Below, piece after piece: positions 8,974-15,847 of a stretch of 64,000 bases of DNA. Position 1 is the stretch's first letter, and each line of letters opens with the position of its first letter. Both the position numbers and the translations under genes were made by a program. Source of the stretch: Bacillota bacterium (lineage in GTDB: Bacteria; Bacillota; Clostridia; Lachnospirales; Lachnospiraceae); NCBI GenBank assembly GCA_023443225.1, contig JAEZVF010000098.1, positions 62,001 through 126,000 of the forward strand. The letters are read 5' to 3'. Below the pieces are notes generated by a model. The model ran no database searches and was not told the DNA's origin. It was given only the letters and a program-made list of their open reading frames with translations.

Positions 8974-10491
8974 ATGGAAGAATTAGTATTTAATTTTGAC
9001 GAAAGCGAAGCACCAAAGAAGAAAGAAGTAATCACTTATGAGCCAGTTGAGAAGGGCATAAGGCGTAAACTGAAAGACGGAAAGAAATTTTCCTATGAGG
9101 CTACTGCCGATTTTGGCAGGGTGGAAATTTATGACGAAGAATTAAAGAAGTTTGTTAAGAAGCAGGACAAACGGAGAAAGACCTTTAAGACATTGGCAGA
9201 AGCAAGAAAATGGCTTCACCAAATCGAACTGCAAAAGGCAGAAGCCAAAGAGAAAAAGGTCATTTACAAAAATGAGGGTATTCGTTTGGTGGATGTGGCT
9301 GATGAATTTCTTGAAATGAAACGCAAGCAAGCCAAAAAGGGAAAAATCAAAGATAGTTATGTTGAACAATTACGCATACAGACAGACCATTTCAAAAGGT
9401 TCTTTAATGGCGAGCGTACCACCTTTGTAAAGACGATACAGACCGCCCAAATTGAAGCATATTTTGAATTTGAAGAAAAGCAGGGAATTTCTAGGAAGTC
9501 TATAGAGAAATATAAAACTCACTTAAAGCAGATTTGGGCTTATATGCTGAAAGATAAAGTAAGATATGGTGTAAGTGAAAATGTTGTTGAGGGTGCGGAA
9601 ATTTCAGCACCGAAAAAGGAATATAAAGCCTCTGCACTTGATTACAAGCAATTAAATGAACTGATTTATGAAGCCACCACAATGGAAGACCCGAGTTTTC
9701 TGTATCTTGTTGTTATGTCTATGACACAAGGACTTAGACGAGGGGAATTGTGTGGTTTGATGTGGAAAGATATAAACTGGGAAACTAAAAGGGTTACGAT
9801 TTGCCATAATCGTGTTCAGTTAGTAACGAAAGACACCGTGAAACTGCCGAAGCGTGAAAAGGTTCGAGAGATTGAACTGCATAACGCTGGCTATACCACA
9901 TTAAAAATATACAAGGAATGGCAGGAGGCTATACTTGGCAGACCAGTAGCACCCGAAGCCTTTGTTTTACAGTGGGAAATCAATCTATTGCAAAATTATG
10001 TATGCCACACTGGAAAAGTATCTCGCAAGTGGAAAGAGATTTATAATTATCTCAATAAATGCCGAGTGAAAGCCAAAAAGGAAGAATTACCTTATGGCAG
10101 AATACATGACGGACGACATACATATATTACTTTGCTATTACACGGAATAGAAAAGGACGATAAGAGCATTATTGCCCCTGCTTCTTTCTTCCAAGTGTAT
10201 GAAAGTGCAGGTCATACCCTGCCGAGAGCAATGCAAAATGTATCTAATACTGTTTATAATGAAGATAAAGGCGATAGGTGGGATATTACAAGATTTTGGA
10301 ATGAGGCTATTTTTACCGATATTGCAGAATGTTGGCGGTTTGCTTGTGAGGTTCGACAGATTGAAGAGGAAATGATGACCGAACTGGAAAAAGCCACAAA
10401 GCAGGCACAAAAGCAGCAACGATTGGAAAAAGCCAAAGCAGAACGATTAAAAGGCAATCCACCCGAAGACATACTTATTGAATACAAATAG
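8974..10491 (+). CDS. int: Tyrosine recombinase / phage-type integrase
   Basis: Catalyses site-specific integration and excision of the element. The 505 residues include an N-terminal arm-binding-like region, a SAM-like core-binding domain (about 90-215) and a catalytic domain. The catalytic set is complete: Arg255 in GLRRGELCGL, His378 and Arg381 in RIHDGRHTY, His414 in SAGHT and the nucleophile Tyr428 in NTVYNE. AAAGGAG precedes the ATG. It lies next to attL, the usual arrangement. The protein is longer than a typical ~400-residue ICE integrase, with a charged, coiled C-terminal tail of about 75 residues. Confidence 0.95.
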   Translation: MEELVFNFDESEAPKKKEVITYEPVEKGIRRKLKDGKKFSYEATADFGRVEIYDEELKKFVKKQDKRRKTFKTLAEARKWLHQIELQKAEAKEKKVIYKNEGIRLVDVADEFLEMKRKQAKKGKIKDSYVEQLRIQTDHFKRFFNGERTTFVKTIQTAQIEAYFEFEEKQGISRKSIEKYKTHLKQIWAYMLKDKVRYGVSENVVEGAEISAPKKEYKASALDYKQLNELIYEATTMEDPSFLYLVVMSMTQGLRRGELCGLMWKDINWETKRVTICHNRVQLVTKDTVKLPKREKVREIELHNAGYTTLKIYKEWQEAILGRPVAPEAFVLQWEINLLQNYVCHTGKVSRKWKEIYNYLNKCRVKAKKEELPYGRIHDGRHTYITLLLHGIEKDDKSIIAPASFFQVYESAGHTLPRAMQNVSNTVYNEDKGDRWDITRFWNEAIFTDIAECWRFACEVRQIEEEMMTELEKATKQAQKQQRLEKAKAERLKGNPPEDILIEYK

Positions 10492-10496
10492 CAAAC

Positions 10497-10525
10497 AAGC
10501 AGGAGCATAAAAACTCCTGCTTTTG
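10497..10525 (+). terminator. Terminator after int
   Basis: AAGCAGGAG (10497-10505) pairs with CTCCTGCTT (10514-10522) and ends in TTTTG. Confidence 0.8.
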
Positions 10526-10601
10526 TCATTTAAGAAAGAAAAGAAGCAAAAGAAAGAATAGGGGGGACACTCTGGCGGTTTCCCCCTTGCCCCCTTTCAG
10601 C

Positions 10602-10629
10602 GTTGAAACTTCACAAGTTCAGTTTCAAC
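10602..10629. repeat. Inverted repeat
   Basis: GTTGAAACT (10602-10610) and AGTTTCAAC (10621-10629), perfect 9-bp arms with a 10-nt spacer. Confidence 0.75.
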
Positions 10630-10688
10630 AATTATCTTTTCTGAACCAGTAAAACCGACCTTTTCGCCTAGTCAAATAATGAGAGAAA

Positions 10689-10755
10689 GTCTTGACCACT
10701 CGCAACCAAAAATATAGAAATATCTATACTTTTTACGATTGCGAATGGTCAAGTC
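10689..10755. repeat. Long imperfect inverted repeat, possible origin or oriT
   Basis: A 19-bp arm (10689-10707) starting GTCTTGACC matches the reverse complement of 10737-10755 at 16 of 19 positions. The spacer holds a second small palindrome, TATAGA and TCTATA. It could extrude as a hairpin. A role in transfer or replication is an inference. Confidence 0.5.
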
Positions 10756-11177
10756 TGTAATAAAACAATTTTCGCCTGTGAGTGTGTTTAACCCCGCACA
10801 CTTCGGAGATGTTTCATTTTCTATACATAACAGTAATATGGCGATACCACCAAAGTCGATCTTTTAATTACTATACGCAACGTGCCCTTGTTTTTCATAT
10901 GTACCAGACTGCATTATACTTTTCATATAATGCACACGTCATCCAATGCCGTAGCCGTTCATTATCTTTCAATAATCAAGTCGCCCTCACTTGGTTCGGC
11001 ATTATTTTTGAGGTTGTCCGCCGTGGACATTTAACATTTTGTTTCCTTTGGGTGATGTTTTTTCTTATCGTACACCCATTAAAAAAGTCCTGAGGTGGTG
11101 AAGCACATCAGAACTCTATATATAAAACTTTACAGTTTAGAACTGTCTTTTGTCCTTGTAATTGCTTCACCAACTAC

Positions 11178-11202
11178 CCCCACCAAAGCGGTGGCTTTTT
11201 TA
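11178..11202 (+). terminator. Terminator/attenuator in the element
   Basis: CCACC (11180-11184) pairs with GGTGG (11190-11194), followed by C and six T. Just upstream TGCTTCACC (11163-11171) can pair with GGTGAAGCA (11097-11105), so the leader may fold in more than one way. Confidence 0.65.
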
Positions 11203-11301
11203 ATTTATTTACTTGTCAAAAACAATATGACCGATAGAGAACAGTTTGGAGCAAAAACTTTTATTAAATTCGAAAAAATTTTTGAAGTGCCGATTTTATC
11301 A

Positions 11302-11437
11302 AAAATTGATTTTTGAAAGATGGTATTTGGGCGGTTTTAGTGTTGTTTTGAGGCTATTTTTGAACAAAAAAGGCTATACAGAAGAAAATTGATTTTTAAA
11401 GATATTTTTGTCCGAAATGTATCAAAAATTGATTTTT
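11302..11437. repeat. Three 13-bp direct repeats
   Basis: AAAATTGATTTTT occurs at 11302-11314, 11385-11397 and 11425-11437. The spacing is uneven (83 and 40 bp), so this is only loosely iteron-like. Confidence 0.8.
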
Positions 11438-11507
11438 CCCAGTGTATAGATTTTATACCCTACCCACAAGCCAAAAGGCATATTAAGGGTGAGGGGAGGT
11501 GTTTGAT

Positions 11508-11678
11508 GTGGCAAAAATAGACATAGATGATAAAATGTTTTATATGGCTTCTCTTGATGTTTTACTTGAAGCAGTAGCACAAGATGAAGCAGAAGAACAT
11601 AAACAACCTGCAACAGATACAGAAGATGATTTTGTAAAGGTTGAGAAATATCAAAGGCAGACCGAGGAGGAACGATAA
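11508..11678 (+). CDS. Small acidic hypothetical protein of the element
   Basis: A 56-residue, strongly acidic protein (MAKIDIDDKMFYMASLDVLL at the start), mostly helical, rich in Glu and Asp. A GTG start at 11508 follows GGGGAGG at a good distance; another in-frame GTG at 11499 overlaps that site. It precedes the relaxase by 103 nt and could be a mobilization accessory protein or a regulator, but I recognise no family. Confidence 0.55.
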   Translation: MAKIDIDDKMFYMASLDVLLEAVAQDEAEEHKQPATDTEDDFVKVEKYQRQTEEER

Positions 11679-11682
11679 CCGA

Positions 11683-11759
11683 GCCCCAACTTTGCTCGCA
11701 AAGTAAAGGGGCTTATACCTTGGGGCAAGATTTAGAAGTTTAGACGGTCTTGCTCCAAG
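11683..11759. repeat. Hairpins just upstream of the relaxase gene, candidate oriT
   Basis: Two inverted repeats follow each other. The first has GCCCC and GGGGC arms around ACTTTGC-tc-GCAAAGT (11683-11712). The second pairs CTTGGGGCAAGA (11719-11730) with TCTTGCTCCAAG (11748-11759) at 11 of 12 positions. MobV-family origins of transfer usually lie directly upstream of the relaxase gene, here 22 nt away. Confidence 0.5.
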
Positions 11760-11781
11760 TATTTGAGAGGAGGGGGGAATT

Positions 11782-12552
11782 ATGGCAAAGTTCAGTTTTC
11801 ATTGTCAATGCTATAAAGCAGGGCAACTTGGAGGGATTGATAGGCATAACCGCAGATTAAACAAGAATTATATCAGCAATCCCGACATAGATACGGAACG
11901 AAGCGGACAAAACCGCATTTATATTGCACCGAAGCAATCTCTTTATAAAGATTGTAAGGAACAAATAGAGAAGCGAGTTGTGGCAAGCGGTGGCAGAATT
12001 ACCAAAGCAAGTAATTGGATTTGTGAAGCGGTATTTTCATACCCCGAAGAATTACCACTTGAACGCTTGGACGAATACAATGATTTAATCATCAAATATA
12101 TGAATGCAAGATTTAATAATAATGTAGTAAGTGCAGTATGTCATTTGGACGAGGGAGGAAGTGCTGACGGAAAGGGCGGACTTCCACACTTGCACTTAGA
12201 TATTTTAATGATAACGGAAGACAACAGACTATCAGCAAAAACTCTTATTACAAGAGATTTTATAACTTCTATGCACAGAATTATGCCTATCATACTTAAA
12301 AAACATGGTTTTAATATTGATGAATATGAAGAAACCGAAGAAAAGAAGCAGGGAGGATTGTCTGCAAAAGAATATAAGAAGAAAATGGAGCAGGAAAAAG
12401 AAGAACTTAACAAAAAATTGGAGGATATGGTAAAGGAATACAACGAATTGGCAGACCGATATAATAAACTCATTGATGATAAAGCCGAATTGGAACGAAA
12501 GAACAAAGAAAAGGCTTATGAAGTGATGTATCAGCAGGAACATAGCCGCTAA
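11782..12552 (+). CDS. mobV: MobV/Pre-type relaxase (short form)
   Basis: Nicks oriT and pilots the strand during mobilization. The 256 residues begin with a family N terminus; GGIDRHNRRLNKNY matches the HNxR motif, and the metal-binding motif is HLDEGG followed by LPHLHLD (His121, His136, His138), with a short Gly-rich insertion in the middle. A coiled-coil tail (about 190-256) ends the protein. MobV relaxases on plasmids are usually longer, so this is a compact version. A very strong AGGAGGGGGG precedes the ATG. No coupling protein or secretion genes accompany it. Confidence 0.88.
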   Translation: MAKFSFHCQCYKAGQLGGIDRHNRRLNKNYISNPDIDTERSGQNRIYIAPKQSLYKDCKEQIEKRVVASGGRITKASNWICEAVFSYPEELPLERLDEYNDLIIKYMNARFNNNVVSAVCHLDEGGSADGKGGLPHLHLDILMITEDNRLSAKTLITRDFITSMHRIMPIILKKHGFNIDEYEETEEKKQGGLSAKEYKKKMEQEKEELNKKLEDMVKEYNELADRYNKLIDDKAELERKNKEKAYEVMYQQEHSR

Positions 12553-12625
12553 ATCTGATTGTAAAAATGAAGATATATGATATAATAGAAAAGTAAAACT
12601 TGAATTTATGGAGGAATATACATAT

Positions 12626-13018
12626 ATGAAAAAATATAAAATTGCAGCGGTACTTATGATTATCCATGGTGGTTTTATGGAACTTGGCGGAATATTTGCA
12701 ATGATACCAGCATTACTTATAGGAACTGATAAATATGACATAGGTCAATATTTTGAATTCAAACTTCCGTATTTTCAAGACAATCTTTATATGATGATGG
12801 TTATGGGAGCAATATATGGAGTGTTTAGACTTATTGGAGCAATAGGATTGTTGAAAAATAGGATGTGGGGATTAGTGTTGTCTGTAATAAACTGCGTTAT
12901 TACAATTACATTGATGATGTTTTTGTTGCCTGCTGGCATTATGGACGGAATACTTGCAGGAAGTGCACTGATATTAATATTGATGCAGTACTTTGGTGAT
13001 AAAAAAATAATAGAATAG
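12626..13018 (+). CDS. Small multi-pass membrane protein, element cargo
   Basis: A 130-residue hydrophobic protein with four likely membrane helices (about 5-32, 52-75, 80-105 and 105-125). I do not recognise the family. The ATG at 12626 is chosen because GGAGG precedes it; the ATG at 12608 overlaps that site. A possible promoter (TTGTAA, 16-bp spacer, TATAAT) lies between the relaxase gene and this one, so it may be expressed independently. As the only non-mobility gene in the element it is the likely cargo. Confidence 0.65.
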   Translation: MKKYKIAAVLMIIHGGFMELGGIFAMIPALLIGTDKYDIGQYFEFKLPYFQDNLYMMMVMGAIYGVFRLIGAIGLLKNRMWGLVLSVINCVITITLMMFLLPAGIMDGILAGSALILILMQYFGDKKIIE

Positions 13019-13061
13019 TCCATGAATTTTCAGTTTATTGCAAAATAATTTTTTGATTTAC

Positions 13062-13095
13062 AAAGATACTATGCTTAATGTGTAGTATCTTTTTC
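13062..13095 (+). terminator. Terminator after the cargo gene
   Basis: AAAGATACTA (13062-13071) pairs with TAGTATCTTT (13083-13092), a perfect 10-bp stem, running into TTTTTC. Confidence 0.85.
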
Positions 13096-13189
13096 TTTGC
13101 CAAAAACCTCGAAATATTTCCACAAAATTCATCTAAAATATGAGTTGCTTTTGGGGTGTTATGAGTTATAATTTTTATATCAGCGAAAT

Positions 13190-13243
13190 GGTAATATTAC
13201 CACTTTTGAAAAGGCGGAGCAAATATTACCAAAAATATTACCA
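13190..13243. repeat. Integrase arm-site repeats, right end
   Basis: The palindrome GGTAATATTACC (13190-13201) is followed by two direct ATATTACC copies (13223-13230 and 13235-13242). The last 21 bp are identical to 8920-8940 at the left end. Confidence 0.7.
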
Positions 13244-13287
13244 CAGAAAAAATAAAGTAGTTTGGAAAAAGTGTTAAAAACAATTTT

Positions 13288-13353
13288 CTGTATAGCCAAA
13301 AACTTGTAAAAAGCCTTTAAACACCCCGAAAATAAGATAAAAAGGCTATACAG
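13288..13353. repeat. Subterminal inverted repeat CTGTATAGCC / GGCTATACAG
   Basis: CTGTATAGCC (13288-13297) and GGCTATACAG (13344-13353) are inverted copies near the right end. A third copy lies at 11372-11381. They may bind an element protein. Confidence 0.6.
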
Positions 13354-13368
13354 AGAAGAAAATAGCGG

Positions 13369-13398
13369 TGGGGTGTGCTATACCGCTTTAAAGTATAG
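13369..13398 (+). other. attR (right attachment site)
   Basis: Ten codons read TGG GGT GTG CTA TAC CGC TTT AAA GTA TAG, encoding WGVLYRFKV-stop, the same peptide end as the response regulator at 8814-8843 with one change. The bases right of the core are probably the original chromosomal end of that gene. Confidence 0.85.
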
Positions 13399-13424
13399 GG
13401 GCAAGTGACTTCTGGTGGAGAGGT

Positions 13425-13453
13425 TTGACAAAGTAAGAAAGAAAAGGTACAAT
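13425..13453 (+). promoter_or_regulatory. Consensus sigma-A promoter for the TM1266/ABC operon
   Basis: TTGACA (13425-13430), a 17-bp spacer and TACAAT (13448-13453). Transcription should begin near 13460, giving a ~205-nt leader before the first ATG. It lies 27 bp right of attR, in chromosomal DNA. Confidence 0.85.
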
Positions 13454-13457
13454 ATGG

Positions 13458-13561
13458 ATAGTCAATTTATAAGGTTAGCCTGATGGAGAGACAAATCTAT
13501 TATGTAAGCGTAAAGAATCGTTCCAAAACCACAGGGTTTGTCCCGAAGGATAAGGCGACTG
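13458..13561 (+). ncRNA. Structured leader RNA, candidate riboswitch of unassigned class
   Basis: The leader can fold into nested stems. AGTC (13460-13463) pairs with GACT (13557-13560), GCCT (13478-13481) with AGGC (13553-13556), and GACAAATC (13490-13497) with GGTTTGTC (13535-13542, one G-U pair). The closing stem starts almost at the predicted transcription start, as in many aptamers. A GCCCTATAT hairpin follows. I could not match it to the TPP, cobalamin, SAM, FMN, glycine or c-di-GMP consensus. Confidence 0.5.
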
Positions 13562-13596
13562 AATAATAGAATGAATGTCTATATGTCTAAATGTTT

Positions 13597-13627
13597 GCCC
13601 TATATTGTTGATATAGGGCATTTATTA
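13597..13627 (+). terminator. Hairpin before the TM1266-like gene, possible attenuator
   Basis: GCCCTATAT (13597-13605) and ATATAGGGC (13611-13619) form a perfect 9-bp stem with a TGTTG loop, followed by an AT-rich but not continuous T-tract. It may be the expression platform of the leader RNA. Confidence 0.5.
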
Positions 13628-13665
13628 TGTAGTTCAACAAGGATGATTATAAGAGGAGGCATCAC

Positions 13666-13917
13666 ATGGAAACAAGAATAGCGTTAATTGGTATTATCGT
13701 AGAAAATATGGATATGGTAGACAATGTTAATCAGATTCTTCATGAATACGGGAAATATATTGTTGGAAGAATGGGGATTCCGTACAAGCAAAAGAATGTC
13801 AGTATTATCAGTATTGTAATAGATGCGGATAACAATAGCATCAGTTCTCTATCAGGCAAATTGGGAATGCTGGAAGGAATCAGTGTTAAAACAGTATATT
13901 CCAAAAGTGGAAAGTAA
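13666..13917 (+). CDS. TM1266-family putative hydrogenase-system regulator
   Basis: An 83-residue ferredoxin-like (ACT/NikR C-terminal-like) protein. Recognised by the start TRIALIGIIVENMD, then NQILHEYGKYIVGRMGIPY and ISIVIDADNNSISSLSGKLG, which match the TM1266 family found beside iron-only hydrogenase genes. It has no DNA-binding domain, so it probably senses a ligand or forms oligomers. GAGGAGG precedes the ATG. It is the first gene of an operon with an ABC importer, which is not the hydrogenase context and hints at a cofactor or precursor link. Confidence 0.8.
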   Translation: METRIALIGIIVENMDMVDNVNQILHEYGKYIVGRMGIPYKQKNVSIISIVIDADNNSISSLSGKLGMLEGISVKTVYSKSGK

Positions 13918-13955
13918 GATATATAAAGTATTTTTATTAAGAAAGAGGGAAAACA

Positions 13956-15032
13956 ATGAGAAGATTAATTTCGATTATACTGGTAACAGTTTTAGCTATT
14001 TCTTTACTAAGCGGCTGTAATAAAAAAGAACAAAATACAGATATAGTACAAACAGAAGATACAACAGAAGTAACACCAACGGTAGAGACAGAAAGCCCAG
14101 AAGCAACCGAGGCAGCAACGGTAGAAACAGAAGCTAAGAAAATTGATATTAACATAGCGGCCATGACAGGACCTACAGGAATGGGTATGGTAAAGGTTAT
14201 GGAGGATTCTGCAAATGGCCTTACGGCGAATCAATACAACTTTACTATTGCCGGTACTGCAGATGAAATCTCTGGCGGTATAGTAAAGGGGGATTATGAT
14301 ATAGCAGCGATTCCTTGTAACCTAGCTTCAGTATTATATAACAAATCCCAAGGCGGAGTTGTAGTTGCAGGTATTAATACGTTAGGTGTATTGTATATTG
14401 TAGAGACCGGTACGGACATAATTAGTGTAGAGGACTTAAAGGGAAAAACCATATATTCAACTGGAAAAGGGACAACTCCTGAATATACCTTAAACTATCT
14501 TCTTTCTTCTCATGGTATTGATCCAGAGAAGGATGTAAAAATCGAGTATAAATCCGAAGCAGCCGAAGTAGCAGCTCTACTAAGTGAATCAACGGATGCA
14601 GTTGCCATGCTGCCTCAACCTTTTGTAACTACCGTAATGATGAATAATGATAAGGTAAGAATTGCGCTGGATGTTTCAGAAGAATGGAGTAAGGTTAGTG
14701 ACAACGGCAGTTCCATTGTAACTGGTGTAGTGGTCGTTAATCAAGAATTTTTAGATAGCAACAGAGAAGCTGTCGAAGCGTTTTTAGAAGAATATGAAGC
14801 GTCCACCCAGTACGTAAACGATAAAACAGATGAAGCAGCAGCATTAATCGAAAAATTTAATATCTTTAAGGCTGCGATTGCAAAAAAAGCAATCCCTTAT
14901 TGCAATATAACCTTTATCCGCGGGGATGAAATGCAGACAAAGATTCATGGATACCTAGAGGTTCTTTATGACCAGAATCCGAATGCAGTTGGTGGAACGA
15001 TACCGGAAGAAGCATTTTATTATAAGAAATAA
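13956..15032 (+). CDS. ABC transporter substrate-binding lipoprotein (NitT/TauT/THI5 type)
   Basis: Captures the substrate outside the membrane. The signal peptide ends in a lipobox LLSGC (Cys21), followed by a Thr/Glu-rich linker and a periplasmic-binding fold with MTGPTGMGMVK, GTADEISGGIVKGDYDIAAIP and LKGKTIYSTGKGTTPEY. This is the NMT1/THI5-like family, whose members bind nitrate, sulfonates, thiamine precursors or other small compounds; the ligand cannot be told here. It is 358 residues with AGAGGG upstream of the ATG, and 38 nt downstream of the TM1266-like gene. Confidence 0.88.
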   Translation: MRRLISIILVTVLAISLLSGCNKKEQNTDIVQTEDTTEVTPTVETESPEATEAATVETEAKKIDINIAAMTGPTGMGMVKVMEDSANGLTANQYNFTIAGTADEISGGIVKGDYDIAAIPCNLASVLYNKSQGGVVVAGINTLGVLYIVETGTDIISVEDLKGKTIYSTGKGTTPEYTLNYLLSSHGIDPEKDVKIEYKSEAAEVAALLSESTDAVAMLPQPFVTTVMMNNDKVRIALDVSEEWSKVSDNGSSIVTGVVVVNQEFLDSNREAVEAFLEEYEASTQYVNDKTDEAAALIEKFNIFKAAIAKKAIPYCNITFIRGDEMQTKIHGYLEVLYDQNPNAVGGTIPEEAFYYKK

Positions 15033-15049
15033 TACCAAAGAGGTGTATT

Positions 15050-15847
15050 ATGACACAAGATAAGGCAAGGAATCAAAATCGAAAAATTAGAATTTTGGCA
15101 ATTGTCTTTTGGATTGCCTTTTGGCAAATCGCTAGTATGATCATAGATAAGGAGATGCGTTTGGCATCTCCCGTTGCCGTAATTGGAGCATTCTTTCATC
15201 TAGTTGGAGAGGGCATGTTTTGGAATTCTATTCTCAGATCATTTACCAGTATTGCAGGTGGATTTTTTCTTTCGCTATTATTTGGTGTGATTTTTGCAAT
15301 TGGCTCCTATTGTAGTCTGATTTTCAGAGAAATGATTACCCCATTAATAAAAATCATTAAAACTACCCCGGTGGCATCTTTTATTATTCTTGCATTGCTT
15401 TGGGTAGAGCCAAATAAATTGTCCATATTAATTTCATTTTTGATGGTCCTACCTGTAATTTATACGAATGTATTGCTAGGATTAAATAATACGGACCGTA
15501 ACCTTCTGGAAATGGCAAAGGTGTTTCGAATGGGATGGACCAAAAAGCTACGATATATATATGTTCCGGAAATCATGCCATATTTTGTTTCCGCTTGCTC
15601 TGTGGGACTTGGGTTTTGTTGGAAGTCGGGTATTGCAGCAGAAATTATTGGATTGCCGAAGAACACCATCGGTGAAAACCTATACGAAGCAAAATTATAT
15701 CTTATGACAAAAGAATTATTTGCATGGACTTTTGTTATTATATGTGTCAGTGTGATTTTTGAAAAATTAATCCTGTGGATGTTAAAGTTATTACAGAATA
15801 GTTTAACTCAAAATCAAGCCAACAGGTATCGTAAAAGGAGTAGGTAA
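15050..15847 (+). CDS. ABC transporter permease (NitT/TauT type)
   Basis: The membrane channel of the importer, 265 residues with about six helices. The cytoplasmic coupling loop with the typical EMAKVFRMGWTKKLRYIYVP stretch contacts the ATPase. FWIAFWQIASMII near the N terminus and the LASPVAV segment are also typical of this permease group. It lies 17 nt after the binding-protein gene and its stop codon directly abuts the ATG of the ATPase gene, so the genes are translated together. Confidence 0.92.
   Translation: MTQDKARNQNRKIRILAIVFWIAFWQIASMIIDKEMRLASPVAVIGAFFHLVGEGMFWNSILRSFTSIAGGFFLSLLFGVIFAIGSYCSLIFREMITPLIKIIKTTPVASFIILALLWVEPNKLSILISFLMVLPVIYTNVLLGLNNTDRNLLEMAKVFRMGWTKKLRYIYVPEIMPYFVSACSVGLGFCWKSGIAAEIIGLPKNTIGENLYEAKLYLMTKELFAWTFVIICVSVIFEKLILWMLKLLQNSLTQNQANRYRKRSR

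Larger units (their letters stand above)
10526..11507. other. Non-coding control region of the mobile element
   Basis: This ~980-bp stretch has no convincing gene. It holds G/C-tracts near 10561-10595, two long inverted repeats, a hairpin terminator and three AT-rich 13-mers (listed separately). A 103-codon frame at 10782-11093 has no ribosome site and no recognisable family. Confidence 0.6.
8825..13391. mobile_element. 4.56-kb integrative mobilizable element in a response-regulator gene
   Basis: The element is bounded by two copies of ATACCGCTTTAA (8825-8836 and 13380-13391; period 4555 bp), both lying in DNA that encodes the same peptide W-G-V-x-Y-R-F-K-V-stop. It carries a tyrosine integrase, a small acidic protein, a MobV-type relaxase and a membrane protein, but no conjugation or replication genes. 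It would need a helper element to transfer. Repeated ATATTACC sites lie inside both ends. The boundaries are inferred from these repeats, not from an empty site. Confidence 0.85.

Noticed and set aside
10782..11093. A 103-codon open frame in the mobile element
   Set aside because: No ribosome site, odd composition rich in Phe, Tyr and His, and no recognisable family; treated as non-coding DNA.
11302..11437. Plasmid-type iteron origin
   Set aside because: Spacing is irregular and no replication initiator gene is present; kept only as a repeat.
13369..13398. Fragment of a degenerate second regulator gene
   Set aside because: Homology is limited to the last ten codons and stops sharply upstream with an in-frame stop, which fits an attachment site better.
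13458..13561. TPP, cobalamin or SAM riboswitch
   Set aside because: The conserved boxes of these classes (such as CUGAGA, GCCACTG, the SAM core) are absent, so it is listed only as an unassigned leader.
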